Source: Candidatus Thorarchaeota archaeon (GTDB lineage Archaea; Asgardarchaeota; Thorarchaeia; Thorarchaeales; Thorarchaeaceae). Taken from it: a stretch of DNA of 64,000 bases. Positions 8,582 through 15,988 of the stretch are shown piece after piece. Position numbers and translations under genes: made by a program. The notes under the pieces were generated by a model, which saw only the letters and a list, made by a program, of their open reading frames with translations, ran no database searches and was not told the origin of the DNA. The DNA lies in the NCBI GenBank assembly GCA_020348985.1, contig CP070761.1, positions 1,009,713 through 1,073,712 of the forward strand. Direction: 5' to 3'. The first letter of the stretch is position 1, and each line of letters starts with the position of its first letter.

Positions 8582-9667
8582 TCAAACCAGATCGGTGTAG
8601 TCCACTCCACGAGCACGCACCTTCGCCTTTGTCCACTCCCATAGAGATTCTGGGGGGGTAGTCCTCTCACTTGGGTCCCGTAATATGAGACTCAATGCAT
8701 TCTCAGGGCAGACGACCGAACACACCCCACACCCAACACACCGCACATGATCCACTTGGCAAAGATCATCAACAATGGACAAGGCGTCGAACTGGCATCT
8801 GTCAATGCATGATTCGCAGCCCGTGCATGTGCTGTCATCAACATTCGCAAAATAGTCTGATTTCAAAAAGGCATGGGGCTGACCCCATTCCGCGGCCCCT
8901 CTAAGCATGGTGCAGCAGCACGTACAACAGTTGCAGATGTAGCTATGTCCCTTCTGCGCATTCATTGAGCAATGAATCAACCCGTCCTCTTCTGCCTGAT
9001 GGAGTATCCTAATCGCCTCATCTTTGGAGATCGGTTTTGTCAGTGGATCGTCATCATAGGCATTCTCGCGTCTAGGGGCGATGAGTAGACAGACAGAGGT
9101 GGGATACTTGCACTGCTCACCAAGAATGCCCTTATGATTCTTGCAGGCACATTCTCGAAGACCCCACGATTTTGCGCTCTCTAGAATCTTCTCAGCAACT
9201 TCGTAGGGATAAACCTCAAGCTCGGCTTTAACAGCCCGATTCACTGGAATAACCTTGAAGATAGGAGGCTCGGTGGTGAACAGTCCATCGCCTCGGCCCT
9301 TCTGAAAGTATTGCTCAACAAGCTCCGCAAATTCCTCGTCGGCACGGCCCATCTGCTCTTCCCAGATTCCGCCTATGAAGACGAGTAGAGCATATCTCCT
9401 TCCTGTGCTTGAATCCCATGCCCTAATCTGCCCTTTCTTGGCCATGGCTTCAAGCTTGTCAACAAGCCCCTCCAACGGTATAGCGATTCTAGTAGACAGT
9501 TCTTCTGCGGTTTCGCCGCGGGCCTTCATCTTGCTGGCCAGGTCTGCCTCCTCTGGGGTAAAGATCCACTCAAGAACACGCAAATGCGTGCCATCCTCAA
9601 TGTGCGTGAATCCGTTTGGTAACTTGTCAAGTGTAGCAGCAAGCCGTTCATAGGGACTGGACGACAT
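8582..9667 (-). CDS. Winged-helix/iron-sulfur protein with CNCC-type clusters, paralogue of 3721-4803
   Basis: This 361-residue protein matches the 3721-4803 product along its whole length. It has the same DGTHL..LEWIFTPEEA opening, a winged helix near residues 25-85, ECACKNHK and CKYPTSVCL in the middle, CNCCTCCCTMLRG near residue 247, and two ferredoxin motifs (CTGCESCIDRCQFDA, CVGCGVCSVVCPENA). All cluster cysteines are conserved between the copies, which argues that both are functional. The best guess is a cytoplasmic redox or electron-transfer protein. It is the first gene of a minus-strand run that continues into the membrane/EEP pair, with 133 bp between it and the ATG at 8448. The function is unknown. 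The duplication suggests distinct partners or conditions for each copy. Confidence 0.8.
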   Translation of the reverse strand: MSSSPYERLAATLDKLPNGFTHIEDGTHLRVLEWIFTPEEADLASKMKARGETAEELSTRIAIPLEGLVDKLEAMAKKGQIRAWDSSTGRRYALLVFIGGIWEEQMGRADEEFAELVEQYFQKGRGDGLFTTEPPIFKVIPVNRAVKAELEVYPYEVAEKILESAKSWGLRECACKNHKGILGEQCKYPTSVCLLIAPRRENAYDDDPLTKPISKDEAIRILHQAEEDGLIHCSMNAQKGHSYICNCCTCCCTMLRGAAEWGQPHAFLKSDYFANVDDSTCTGCESCIDRCQFDALSIVDDLCQVDHVRCVGCGVCSVVCPENALSLILRDPSERTTPPESLWEWTKAKVRARGVDYTDLV

Positions 9668-9924
9668 GGGGGGTCAACACTTCGAAAGCAATCCTACGGA
9701 TATTTCTTGTTGTAAAGGCGGCACTCCTAACGCATGAAGTAGCCGGCGTAGCCAAGTGATGAATCCGGGTACAGAGTTTCCAGGTCTATCGGTCAAGAGA
9801 GCAAAGTGAGTTTATGTACACGGTCATTACAGCACGGCGCCCAGTAGAATTCGCGGAGTTCGATATCCTCTTATCGAATCTGTGCGAGTTATACTGTTCC
9901 AATTGCGGTTTGGGAGGTGATAGA

Positions 9925-10212
9925 ATGAAGTACGTTGTGTTCTGGGAATACAATCCAAACGAGATCGATAGTGCGGTCAAGAAGCTCAAAGCTTTCAGAG
10001 AAGAGGTCAAGAAGAACCCGGAGAAATACGCGAAACCGCTAACTCCAAACTACACAATGAGTGTTGGGTTCAAGGGATTCCAGATATTCGAGTCTGACGA
10101 CCCTGAACAGCTAGCAAGAATGGTGCTTCACTACAGACCTGAAGTGAAATTCGAGATTGTACACATCACTGAAACAAAGAAGACCGTCAGTCTCTATGAC
10201 GAATACAAATAA
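9925..10212 (+). CDS. Small conserved-looking protein (95 aa), DUF3303-like
   Basis: I place the start at ATG 9925 because a perfect Shine-Dalgarno sequence (GGAGGTGAT) lies 8 bp upstream; the frame is open further back to 9814 but that extension has no such support. The 95-residue product starts MKYVVFWEYNP and predicts a small alpha/beta ferredoxin-like fold: strand, Lys/Glu-rich helix (residues 14-32), strand SVGFKGFQIFE, helix DPEQLARMVL, strand FEIVHITE. This resembles the DUF3303 group of dimeric alpha/beta barrel-type proteins, whose role is unknown. No transmembrane segment or cofactor motif is present. It stands alone, on the opposite strand to both neighbours. Confidence 0.75.
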   Translation: MKYVVFWEYNPNEIDSAVKKLKAFREEVKKNPEKYAKPLTPNYTMSVGFKGFQIFESDDPEQLARMVLHYRPEVKFEIVHITETKKTVSLYDEYK

Positions 10213-10342
10213 TGATGACCAAAACGAAGCACCATCCTTTTCTCAGAGCTTGTCTCCTGTCATGCATTATTCCACTCAGAATTTGAAGTGAGGGAGCAAC
10301 TAGGATATGTCAGTCAAGTTAGGGATAACTAACTGAACTTAT

Positions 10343-10789
10343 CTAACGTTCAACTCTAACCACGGACTCAAAGTCACTCACAATATACATCTTGTCAATG
10401 CCTACCTTCACAATGGCGCAGTCATCTGATTCGACAAAGTTCCGTAGACCTGGATGTCTTGCAAGCAAGAACTCGGCCAATTCTTGGCGGGATTTGCCGG
10501 ACACATCTTCTGCATCTCCAATAAGAGCGACCGAGATTGTTTCCTCGAAATCCGATGGTCTGTTCTTCCTATTATCAATCATGAGTGTAACTCGGGGGTT
10601 TTCAATCATGTTTCTGTACTTCAACCTCTTCCGCTTGGTGGCGAACACAATTGATCCATAGTCCTCAGTGACAGAGAATGCAACTAAGCTGAGGTAGGGA
10701 TCTCCTTCACCTCTTGTACCCAGAACAGCAAATAGCTGGTCTCTGTATAGGTCGCCTAATCGTGATTGGTCCGAATCGCTGATCTTCAT
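10343..10789 (-). CDS. Pyridoxamine 5'-phosphate oxidase-like FMN-binding split-barrel protein
   Basis: The 148-residue product has the split-barrel pattern of the PNPOx-like family: LFAVLGTRGEGDPYLSLVAF, then IVFATKRKRLKYRNMIENPR and VTLMIDNR, then VALIGDAEDV. The Lys/Arg-rich KRKRLKYRN stretch is where the phosphate of FMN or F420 is usually bound. Members include flavin reductases, F420-dependent reductases and haem-degrading enzymes, so the reaction cannot be named. It is cytoplasmic, with no signal peptide. It is monocistronic here, with 120 bp of non-coding DNA separating it from a divergent membrane protein gene whose promoter carries a palindrome. Confidence 0.82.
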   Translation of the reverse strand: MKISDSDQSRLGDLYRDQLFAVLGTRGEGDPYLSLVAFSVTEDYGSIVFATKRKRLKYRNMIENPRVTLMIDNRKNRPSDFEETISVALIGDAEDVSGKSRQELAEFLLARHPGLRNFVESDDCAIVKVGIDKMYIVSDFESVVRVER

Positions 10790-10876
10790 CTTGGCACACC
10801 TTTATGTTCGGTGTTGAGTAAATCAGACACAACGACGTACAGCCGAACAGATTAGTATTGTTGCCCATCTGCAAAT

Positions 10877-10909
10877 GCTTATATTAACTCCGTATTAACT
10901 ATAGTTAAT
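10877..10909 (+). promoter_or_regulatory. Promoter region with a perfect 16-bp palindrome
   Basis: A TATA-like GCTTATATTA lies at 10877-10886. It is followed by a perfect 16-bp palindrome, ATTAACTATAGTTAAT, at 10894-10909, directly before the reading frame that opens at 10910. Half of it, CTATAGTTAAT, recurs at 50647-50657 upstream of another membrane protein gene. Two readings are possible: the first TATA gives a leaderless TTG/ATG start at 10910-10913, or the palindrome itself contains the TATA box and transcription begins at the GTG at 10928. In the first case the palindrome would sit at the start site like an operator. Confidence 0.45.
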
Positions 10910-11941
10910 TTGATGGGTGTGTTAAAAGTGAGAAAAGAGATAGCCATCGTAGTTCTGGTTTCATTCGCATTGCTAGCTTTGACCAGTACTGCAGCGGCGC
11001 ATGTCCCAATTGGCATAGGCACAGGAGATACGCTCGATGATGCGGTTGAGATTCCTGACGCCACAAAATCCTGGGTAATCTACTCTGAAGTGCATGAGGC
11101 AAGTGAAGGCCATTACTATAGATTTCACATGCATCAAGGAGAACGTATTCGATTCACACTCATGATTCCGAACTATATGTCTGATACTGGATTTGCACCC
11201 GGAGCAGTCTTGATGGGACCGGGCTTGGTCAACCAAGGTGTCGCGCCCTCCTATGTTGAAGTAGCCAACGGCACCGGAGTCATTGTTATAGAAGGTGTTG
11301 ATCCAGAGCACGCCGAGTATGAAGGTTTCACTCCCAGCACCTTCAGAGTTGTGGTAGATGTTAACATTATTGCTCCTGAAAGCGGGGAGTATTACTTAGT
11401 GGTACATGATGCTGACATGGGAGGCCCTTTTGGCATGGCAATTGGCTACGTGGAGTCGTTCACACTTGATGAGTGGATACTAGTTCCTGTCAACGTCATA
11501 GGGATATACCTTTGGCAAGGACAGAGTCTTGCTATTGTCTTTGCTCCTATGCTTGCCACAGTCATCGTGGGACTCTGGGTGGTCGCGACAAAGAAGAATG
11601 AAGATTTGAAAGATGGAGGGCTGACAAGCTGGCTCGGCTTGCTGGCAGGCGTGCTATTCTTGGGTAGTGCGGCTTCATTCGGATTTCAGATTGTCTATTC
11701 AGCTCTGCAATCAGCAGCTTCGGCACAGATCTTGATCTCCGTGCTCTTTGCACTGATTCCAGCGATACTCGGACTGATGACGATTCGAATAGTTCTTGAC
11801 GGAGAAGCATTTCAGAAGAAATCGGGTCAAATCAAGCTAGTAGGAATCGGGATTCTCTCTCTATTCGGTTGGGCAGGACTTCTAATTGGACCTGTCCTCG
11901 CAGTTGCGGCTGGTTCCATCAAATACGCCAACACGCGCTAG
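10910..11941 (+). CDS. Secreted-domain membrane protein with C-terminal helices, unknown function
   Basis: A 343-residue protein with an N-terminal signal or anchor segment (residues 8-28). An extracytoplasmic domain of about 160 residues follows, rich in beta strands and acidic residues, with SGEYYLVVHD near residue 165. Four hydrophobic helices fill the C-terminal half, with a short charged loop KKNEDLKDG near residue 225. The luminal domain recalls bacterial and archaeal pre-peptidase or jelly-roll C-terminal domains (HYYRFHMHQGERIRF), but I do not recognise a family. Possible starts are TTG 10910, ATG 10913 and GTG 10928; the last gives the cleanest signal peptide. It is monocistronic and preceded by a palindrome in its promoter. 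Confidence 0.8.
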   Translation: MMGVLKVRKEIAIVVLVSFALLALTSTAAAHVPIGIGTGDTLDDAVEIPDATKSWVIYSEVHEASEGHYYRFHMHQGERIRFTLMIPNYMSDTGFAPGAVLMGPGLVNQGVAPSYVEVANGTGVIVIEGVDPEHAEYEGFTPSTFRVVVDVNIIAPESGEYYLVVHDADMGGPFGMAIGYVESFTLDEWILVPVNVIGIYLWQGQSLAIVFAPMLATVIVGLWVVATKKNEDLKDGGLTSWLGLLAGVLFLGSAASFGFQIVYSALQSAASAQILISVLFALIPAILGLMTIRIVLDGEAFQKKSGQIKLVGIGILSLFGWAGLLIGPVLAVAAGSIKYANTR

Positions 11942-12037
11942 AAGAGGATTTTCAGCATCTCCAATATCCTAGAAAACCTTTACTGGGACAACATCGACTA
12001 CTCTAATGATTGAATCAATCGTTAGGGTGGTCATGCA

Positions 12038-13237
12038 TTGAGAGTATGCAAGTGTGGAAAAGCGAACAACCCGACACGGAAATTCTGTGTTCGGTGTGGC
12101 GCGAATCTCATTACTCAAGCCATGGAGGAAGAACCAGCGAAGGAAGCTGTGGCTCCTGTTAAGGCAGAAACAACCCCACCTGCAGCAGAGGTGGCTACGA
12201 CTGCACCTAGGACACCCCCGGCTGAATCCGCACCCGAAAGAATGGTTCGACCAAGTGAAGTCAATCAAGATAGAATGAGGAGAACGGAACCCAAAGTCAA
12301 GTCAGAATTGGAAAAGGCAAGGGAGGCCTTTGCTAGGGCAGAAGAGGTAGGTATAGAAGAAGGAGGAGAGGGTATCGTCGAATCCAGAATGCTCCGGGCT
12401 AGTGAAGTGCGGGAGCTCCTGGAGAAGGCAGAGGATTTCGCAGTCCAAGTGGAACCTCCTGTGCCGGAAGCACCATCAGAAGGAGTAACAACGCCTGCAG
12501 CACCAGCGGTACCTACATCTAGAGATCTTGAGGAGAGCATTCTTGGTTCAAAGTCTGTACTCGTGGAACATGATGAACCTGTTGTGGAAGCCGCACCTGA
12601 ACCAGAGCCATATGTTGAACCAATTGTGCAACCAGAACCCGCTGCAGCACCACCTCCCGAACCTGCTGCTCCAGTGACACCTGTGGAGTCTAGGCCTGAA
12701 CCAATTGTCGAAGCGGCAGCTCCACCACCTAAGCCCGAACCTGTCGTTGAAGTTGCTCCGGCAAAAGCTCCGACTACCGAGGCGGTCCCAGCAGTTGTGC
12801 CGGAGGTCAGTGAGATTGAGATGAAGATTCTTGACACTGACTATCTAAATGACAAGAAGATCAACGGCTCTTTGACAGATTTGAGGCATCTCTACACGGA
12901 GTTGAAACATGTCCAATCCGAATTGGAGGATGTTACTACTCGTCAGGACGAAATAGTTCAGCAGTACCGCAACGATATGGAAGTCAAGAGAGTACGCTAC
13001 GAGGGTCTGAGAGAGCAGACCCTGGCGGCCAAGGACGAGTGGAAAGACGCAGAGAAAGAACTCGAGCTATCTGACAAGCGGAGAACGAAGGAGATCTTGA
13101 GCAGGCGGAAGCGCCTGGAGAAGATCGATTCCGGCATAAAGAAGGGTAAATCCACGATCGAGAAGCGGGTCCGTGACCTTGACAAGGAGAAAGAGAAACG
13201 CGCGGAGAAGGCAAAGAAGCTAGCCGAAAAGAAGTAA
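12038..13237 (+). CDS. Zinc-ribbon protein with Pro/Ala/Glu-rich linker and C-terminal coiled coil
   Basis: This 399-residue protein opens with a zinc ribbon using C4, C6, C17 and C20 (KCGKANNPTRKFCVRCG). Residues 30-255 are a low-complexity Pro/Ala/Val/Glu linker with repeated PEP and PAAP units, surely disordered. From about residue 265 to the end is a long charged coiled coil, ending in a Lys-rich tail (KAKKLAEKK). Start is TTG at 12038. No enzymatic motif is visible; such a layout suits a scaffold or tether. It lies two genes upstream of, and convergent with, actin. A cytoskeletal role is conceivable, but location alone is weak evidence. A very acidic spacing peptide follows residue 100. 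Confidence 0.8.
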   Translation: MRVCKCGKANNPTRKFCVRCGANLITQAMEEEPAKEAVAPVKAETTPPAAEVATTAPRTPPAESAPERMVRPSEVNQDRMRRTEPKVKSELEKAREAFARAEEVGIEEGGEGIVESRMLRASEVRELLEKAEDFAVQVEPPVPEAPSEGVTTPAAPAVPTSRDLEESILGSKSVLVEHDEPVVEAAPEPEPYVEPIVQPEPAAAPPPEPAAPVTPVESRPEPIVEAAAPPPKPEPVVEVAPAKAPTTEAVPAVVPEVSEIEMKILDTDYLNDKKINGSLTDLRHLYTELKHVQSELEDVTTRQDEIVQQYRNDMEVKRVRYEGLREQTLAAKDEWKDAEKELELSDKRRTKEILSRRKRLEKIDSGIKKGKSTIEKRVRDLDKEKEKRAEKAKKLAEKK

Positions 13238-13280
13238 TGGACCCATCGTCCCATACAAATCTTGCTGGAGGGCAGTTCTA

Positions 13281-13664
13281 GTGGCGCTCACAGAAACAGT
13301 AGTGACTATTGCACTCGCCATGATTACGATGGTCGTCTCGATTGTCGTGGGCCATGTTCTTGGTCGTGGTCGAGGCACAGGGTGCCTCCTTTCGCTTCTA
13401 ACAGGCGGCTTGGTTCTGCCAGTAATCTTCAGCATTGTACTTGTTCAGCTCACTCCATATATGATTGTACTTGACTGGCCTACTGGAAGTCCGTTTCTAT
13501 TGCCACCACCCTTCGCAATCTGGATGGGCGGAATCATAGGCGGGATTCTAGGATGGAAGACCTCGGACTTATGGAATCAGGATGAGGACACTAGCTGCCT
13601 ATACTGCACTTTGGTTCCTGTTCTATTGGTGACTGCCGTCTCCTTGATTGCTTTGCTACTGTGA
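13281..13664 (+). CDS. Small four-helix membrane protein
   Basis: The 127-residue product has four hydrophobic segments, at about residues 4-24, 36-56, 74-90 and 108-126. A Gly/Arg-rich turn (GRGRGTGC) follows the first helix and a Pro-rich loop (SPFLLPPPFAIW) precedes the third. Start is GTG at 13281. It resembles generic small archaeal membrane proteins and I cannot name a family. It follows the zinc-ribbon coiled-coil gene by 43 bp on the same strand, so the two could share a transcript. Its end is 64 bp from the convergent end of the actin gene. Confidence 0.7.
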   Translation: MALTETVVTIALAMITMVVSIVVGHVLGRGRGTGCLLSLLTGGLVLPVIFSIVLVQLTPYMIVLDWPTGSPFLLPPPFAIWMGGIIGGILGWKTSDLWNQDEDTSCLYCTLVPVLLVTAVSLIALLL

Positions 13665-13728
13665 AAATGATAGGAAAAAGGAGATTTCGAAGGCAGGCCT
13701 TGCAGCCCACCTTCTGAAACTATGGCGT

Positions 13729-14868
13729 CTAAATGCACCTGTGGATGACTTCTGGTCCTGCCTCTTCGAACTCCTTTCGAGTGACCCACATCTTCTGGAA
13801 TGTCTTGAGTGAAGCAAGAATGCTTCCGCCAATCCAGACAGAATATTGTCTCTCGGGTGGAGCAATGATTCGGACCTCGACGTTCTCAGGTACGAGCTCA
13901 GTGATCTCCTTGTGGAGTCGCTCCTTGAGACCTGGGAACATGGTTGACCCGCCCGACAGTACGACGTTTGCGTACAGGTCACGTCGCAGGTCGACGTCAC
14001 AGTCCTTGATAGACTGGACAATGTGCTCATCCAGTGGTTGGGTATCAAGCCCAATTCCACTTGGGTTGAAGAACAACTCGGGTGCTTGGAACCTCTCCGC
14101 ACCAACTGTGATTACCTCACCGTCAGGTAGCATGTAGGGTTTATCAACACCAGCCTTGTCAGCGACAGTCCTTTCCCTCTCGGGATCGAGAGCCACGTAA
14201 CATAGCTTCTCCTTGATGTCTCTTACTATCTCCTTTTCAGCACCGCTCACGAAAGTTCTACCTCTCTGCCTGAGCAGCCTGCGGAGATACTCGGTAATGT
14301 CTCTTCCAGCCAAATCGATTCTTCGGATGGCGTGTGTAATTGCAAAGCCCTCATAGATTGGGACTATGTGGGTAACACCATCACCAGAGTCGATGACTAG
14401 ACCGGTTGTTCTTCCAGACGCATACAGTGAGAGCACTGCCTGTGTTGCAACGTACACAGCTGGTACATTGAACTGGTCAAACATGACAGATGCCATGCGC
14501 TCTCTGTTTTCTCGTGGGTTGAATGGCGCCTCGGTTAGCAAGACTGGGTTCTCGCTCGGGTCAACTTTGAGATCGTTATAGAACGTATACGACCAAATCT
14601 TCTCGATAGCATCCCAGTCGTCGATGACACCATGTGTGATTGGGTAGACCAGTCGTAGGACACCTCGGAGGTTGATTGCTTCTTCTCCAATGTAGTAGTC
14701 CCTTGTGTAGTGGTCCACGTCGGTCATGATGGATTCATATCTAGGATATCCTATCAGGGTCGGCCATACGCTTCGCGGCTGATCTTCGCCAGCGTAACCA
14801 TTCTTGCTGAGACCGGTACCGTTGTCGATAACAACGGGCTTTGCGCCAAGAAATTCGTCTTCAGCCAT
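13729..14868 (-). CDS. Actin (Asgard actin, lokiactin-type)
   Basis: At 379 residues this is almost exactly the length of eukaryotic actin (375). Phosphate loop 1 reads [16 protein letters not shown] and phosphate loop 2 reads [17 protein letters not shown], both nearly identical to actin. The next stretch, [17 protein letters not shown], tracks actin's HAILRLDLAGRDLTDYL. The adenosine motif is [12 protein letters not shown], and the C-terminus [11 protein letters not shown] mirrors ESGPSIVHRKCF. It should bind ATP and form filaments in the cytoplasm, working with profilin- and gelsolin-type proteins, none of which are in this window. It is monocistronic with a 319-bp upstream region. The similarity is too high for MreB, crenactin or an Arp-like outlier. 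It is the main reason for assigning this window to Asgard archaea. Confidence 0.97.
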   Translation of the reverse strand: MAEDEFLGAKPVVIDNGTGLSKNGYAGEDQPRSVWPTLIGYPRYESIMTDVDHYTRDYYIGEEAINLRGVLRLVYPITHGVIDDWDAIEKIWSYTFYNDLKVDPSENPVLLTEAPFNPRENRERMASVMFDQFNVPAVYVATQAVLSLYASGRTTGLVIDSGDGVTHIVPIYEGFAITHAIRRIDLAGRDITEYLRRLLRQRGRTFVSGAEKEIVRDIKEKLCYVALDPERERTVADKAGVDKPYMLPDGEVITVGAERFQAPELFFNPSGIGLDTQPLDEHIVQSIKDCDVDLRRDLYANVVLSGGSTMFPGLKERLHKEITELVPENVEVRIIAPPERQYSVWIGGSILASLKTFQKMWVTRKEFEEAGPEVIHRCI

Positions 14869-15187
14869 TTTCTATCGGTCCTCATTTTCTTTCAGAAATC
14901 TAAATCCCTGCGCTGAGCTTTAAGAGCTCTATGCTGGCAGAATATGGCTTCCCCACGTATTTAAGCGTTATTTGGATACTGACAGATAGATTAGAGATAT
15001 ATCTAACATATGTAGGTCGAGTAGGTTGGCGAATTATGCCCTGAAATCTTCATAGACAGCATTTCCGCACTCGACTATGCTGTGGAAGAAAATGAACTGC
15101 TATCATGAACAAGTATGAAATTCTCACCACTGTTCCGTGCACACACTATGCAGAAGATGATTATATATAGTTCGTATATGTGTCTAA
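14869..15187. other. Intergenic region between divergent actin and CARF-like genes
   Basis: No reading frame of note lies here. It should hold the actin promoter on one side and the CARF-like gene promoter on the other. Visible structures are: an inverted repeat GAGCT-TTAAG-AGCTC at 14915-14929, close to the actin start; TTAGA-GATATA-TCTAA at 14991-15006; and two 7-bp complementary pairs that interleave. The first pair is GTCGAGT at 15016-15022 with ACTCGAC at 15069-15075. The second is ACAGCAT at 15056-15062 with ATGCTGT at 15077-15083. Interleaved pairing would form an H-type pseudoknot if transcribed. Confidence 0.5.
15161..15170 (+). promoter_or_regulatory. TATA box of the CARF-like/RNase III-like operon
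   Basis: TTATATATAG at 15161-15170 is a strong archaeal TATA box. Its centre is 26 bp before ATG 15191, so the transcript should be leaderless and begin with that ATG, the second of two adjacent candidates. Confidence 0.65.
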
Positions 15188-15988
15188 ATGATGAGCGTAA
15201 TGTTCTGGACTACTCCTGATGAAGTCATAAGAAGAGAAATCGAGAGCGTCCGTGCCCGTCGAATGATACTTGACCAGCTTGAGGGAGGTCCGAAGACTGG
15301 GTCTGAGCTTCGAGAGAGCATTCGAAAGGACATGGCTGCCCAAGCTGCAAGGAAAGGCGGACGGAGGTTCAAACCGGACAAGATCAAGGTGACAGATCCC
15401 AAGCTCTACTTCAATACGAAACACTTGGAAGACATTGGGATAGTCATGAGTCAAAAAGAGTCGCAACAGAGAGTCTTCAGTCTAGCTCCAAAGGCAGTCC
15501 ATCCAGTCCGCCGCGTCATTGGAGTGACTAGACCCAACCTTCTTCTGACATCCATGGCACGTCCAGAAGACCAGAGGCCATTTGTTGCATGGGTCTCTAG
15601 TGAGAGACGATTCAGGGCGAAAGCAGTCAAGATATTCGTCGAGGCTGAGCGGTTCTCCAGAGGGGTCTCAAGAAACCTGGAGAAGTTTGTCCCAGAGGGC
15701 TCCAGAACCAGATGGAAAGCAGATTGGTATGATCTTCCTATCGAAGTCGCTGGTGACAATGAGAGTGGAGTGAGAGGAGATCTCATAGCAACCTATGACG
15801 AGATTGAAGAAGCTGTTAAGGAAGACGTTGGAGAGTTTGACATAGTTGTGGACTTGTCCAGGGGCCCGCCCACAATCAACATAGCCCTGATGCTAGTGGC
15901 CATGGAATACTCGCTGATGGCGATTCATGCATCAGCCTACGAGGGAGAAAAAACAGACCTCACACAGATTCTACCAAGGGGTGAGTGA
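15188..15988 (+). CDS. Winged-helix protein with C-terminal CARF-like Rossmann domain
   Basis: The product is 266 residues (or 265 from ATG 15191, favoured by the TATA spacing). Residues 20-100 are basic and helical with winged-helix features (ARRMILDQLEGGPKTGSELR, then LYFNTKHLEDIGIV), typical of transcriptional regulators. The C-terminal 150 residues alternate strands and helices. They end with FDIVVDLSRGPPTINIALML, where a strand is followed by a Gly-containing loop and helix, then AIHASAYEG. This strand-loop-helix placement matches CARF domains, which sense cyclic oligoadenylates or related nucleotides in Csa3-type regulators. No CRISPR or cas gene is in the window. The stop overlaps the next gene's GTG start. 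The CARF assignment is by pattern only; the winged helix is more secure. Confidence 0.65.
   Translation: MMSVMFWTTPDEVIRREIESVRARRMILDQLEGGPKTGSELRESIRKDMAAQAARKGGRRFKPDKIKVTDPKLYFNTKHLEDIGIVMSQKESQQRVFSLAPKAVHPVRRVIGVTRPNLLLTSMARPEDQRPFVAWVSSERRFRAKAVKIFVEAERFSRGVSRNLEKFVPEGSRTRWKADWYDLPIEVAGDNESGVRGDLIATYDEIEEAVKEDVGEFDIVVDLSRGPPTINIALMLVAMEYSLMAIHASAYEGEKTDLTQILPRGE

Noticed and set aside
9814-9924. N-terminal extension of the small protein at 9925
   Set aside because: A perfect GGAGGTGAT site sits directly before ATG 9925, and the extension resembles no conserved sequence.
12265-12837. 190-residue minus-strand frame rich in Gly, Ser, Thr and Ala
   Set aside because: It is the shadow of the Pro/Ala/Glu linker of the zinc-ribbon protein on the plus strand.
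13729-14868. MreB, crenactin or Arp instead of actin
   Set aside because: Length, both phosphate loops, LAGRD and the C-terminus all follow eukaryotic and Asgard actin much more closely.
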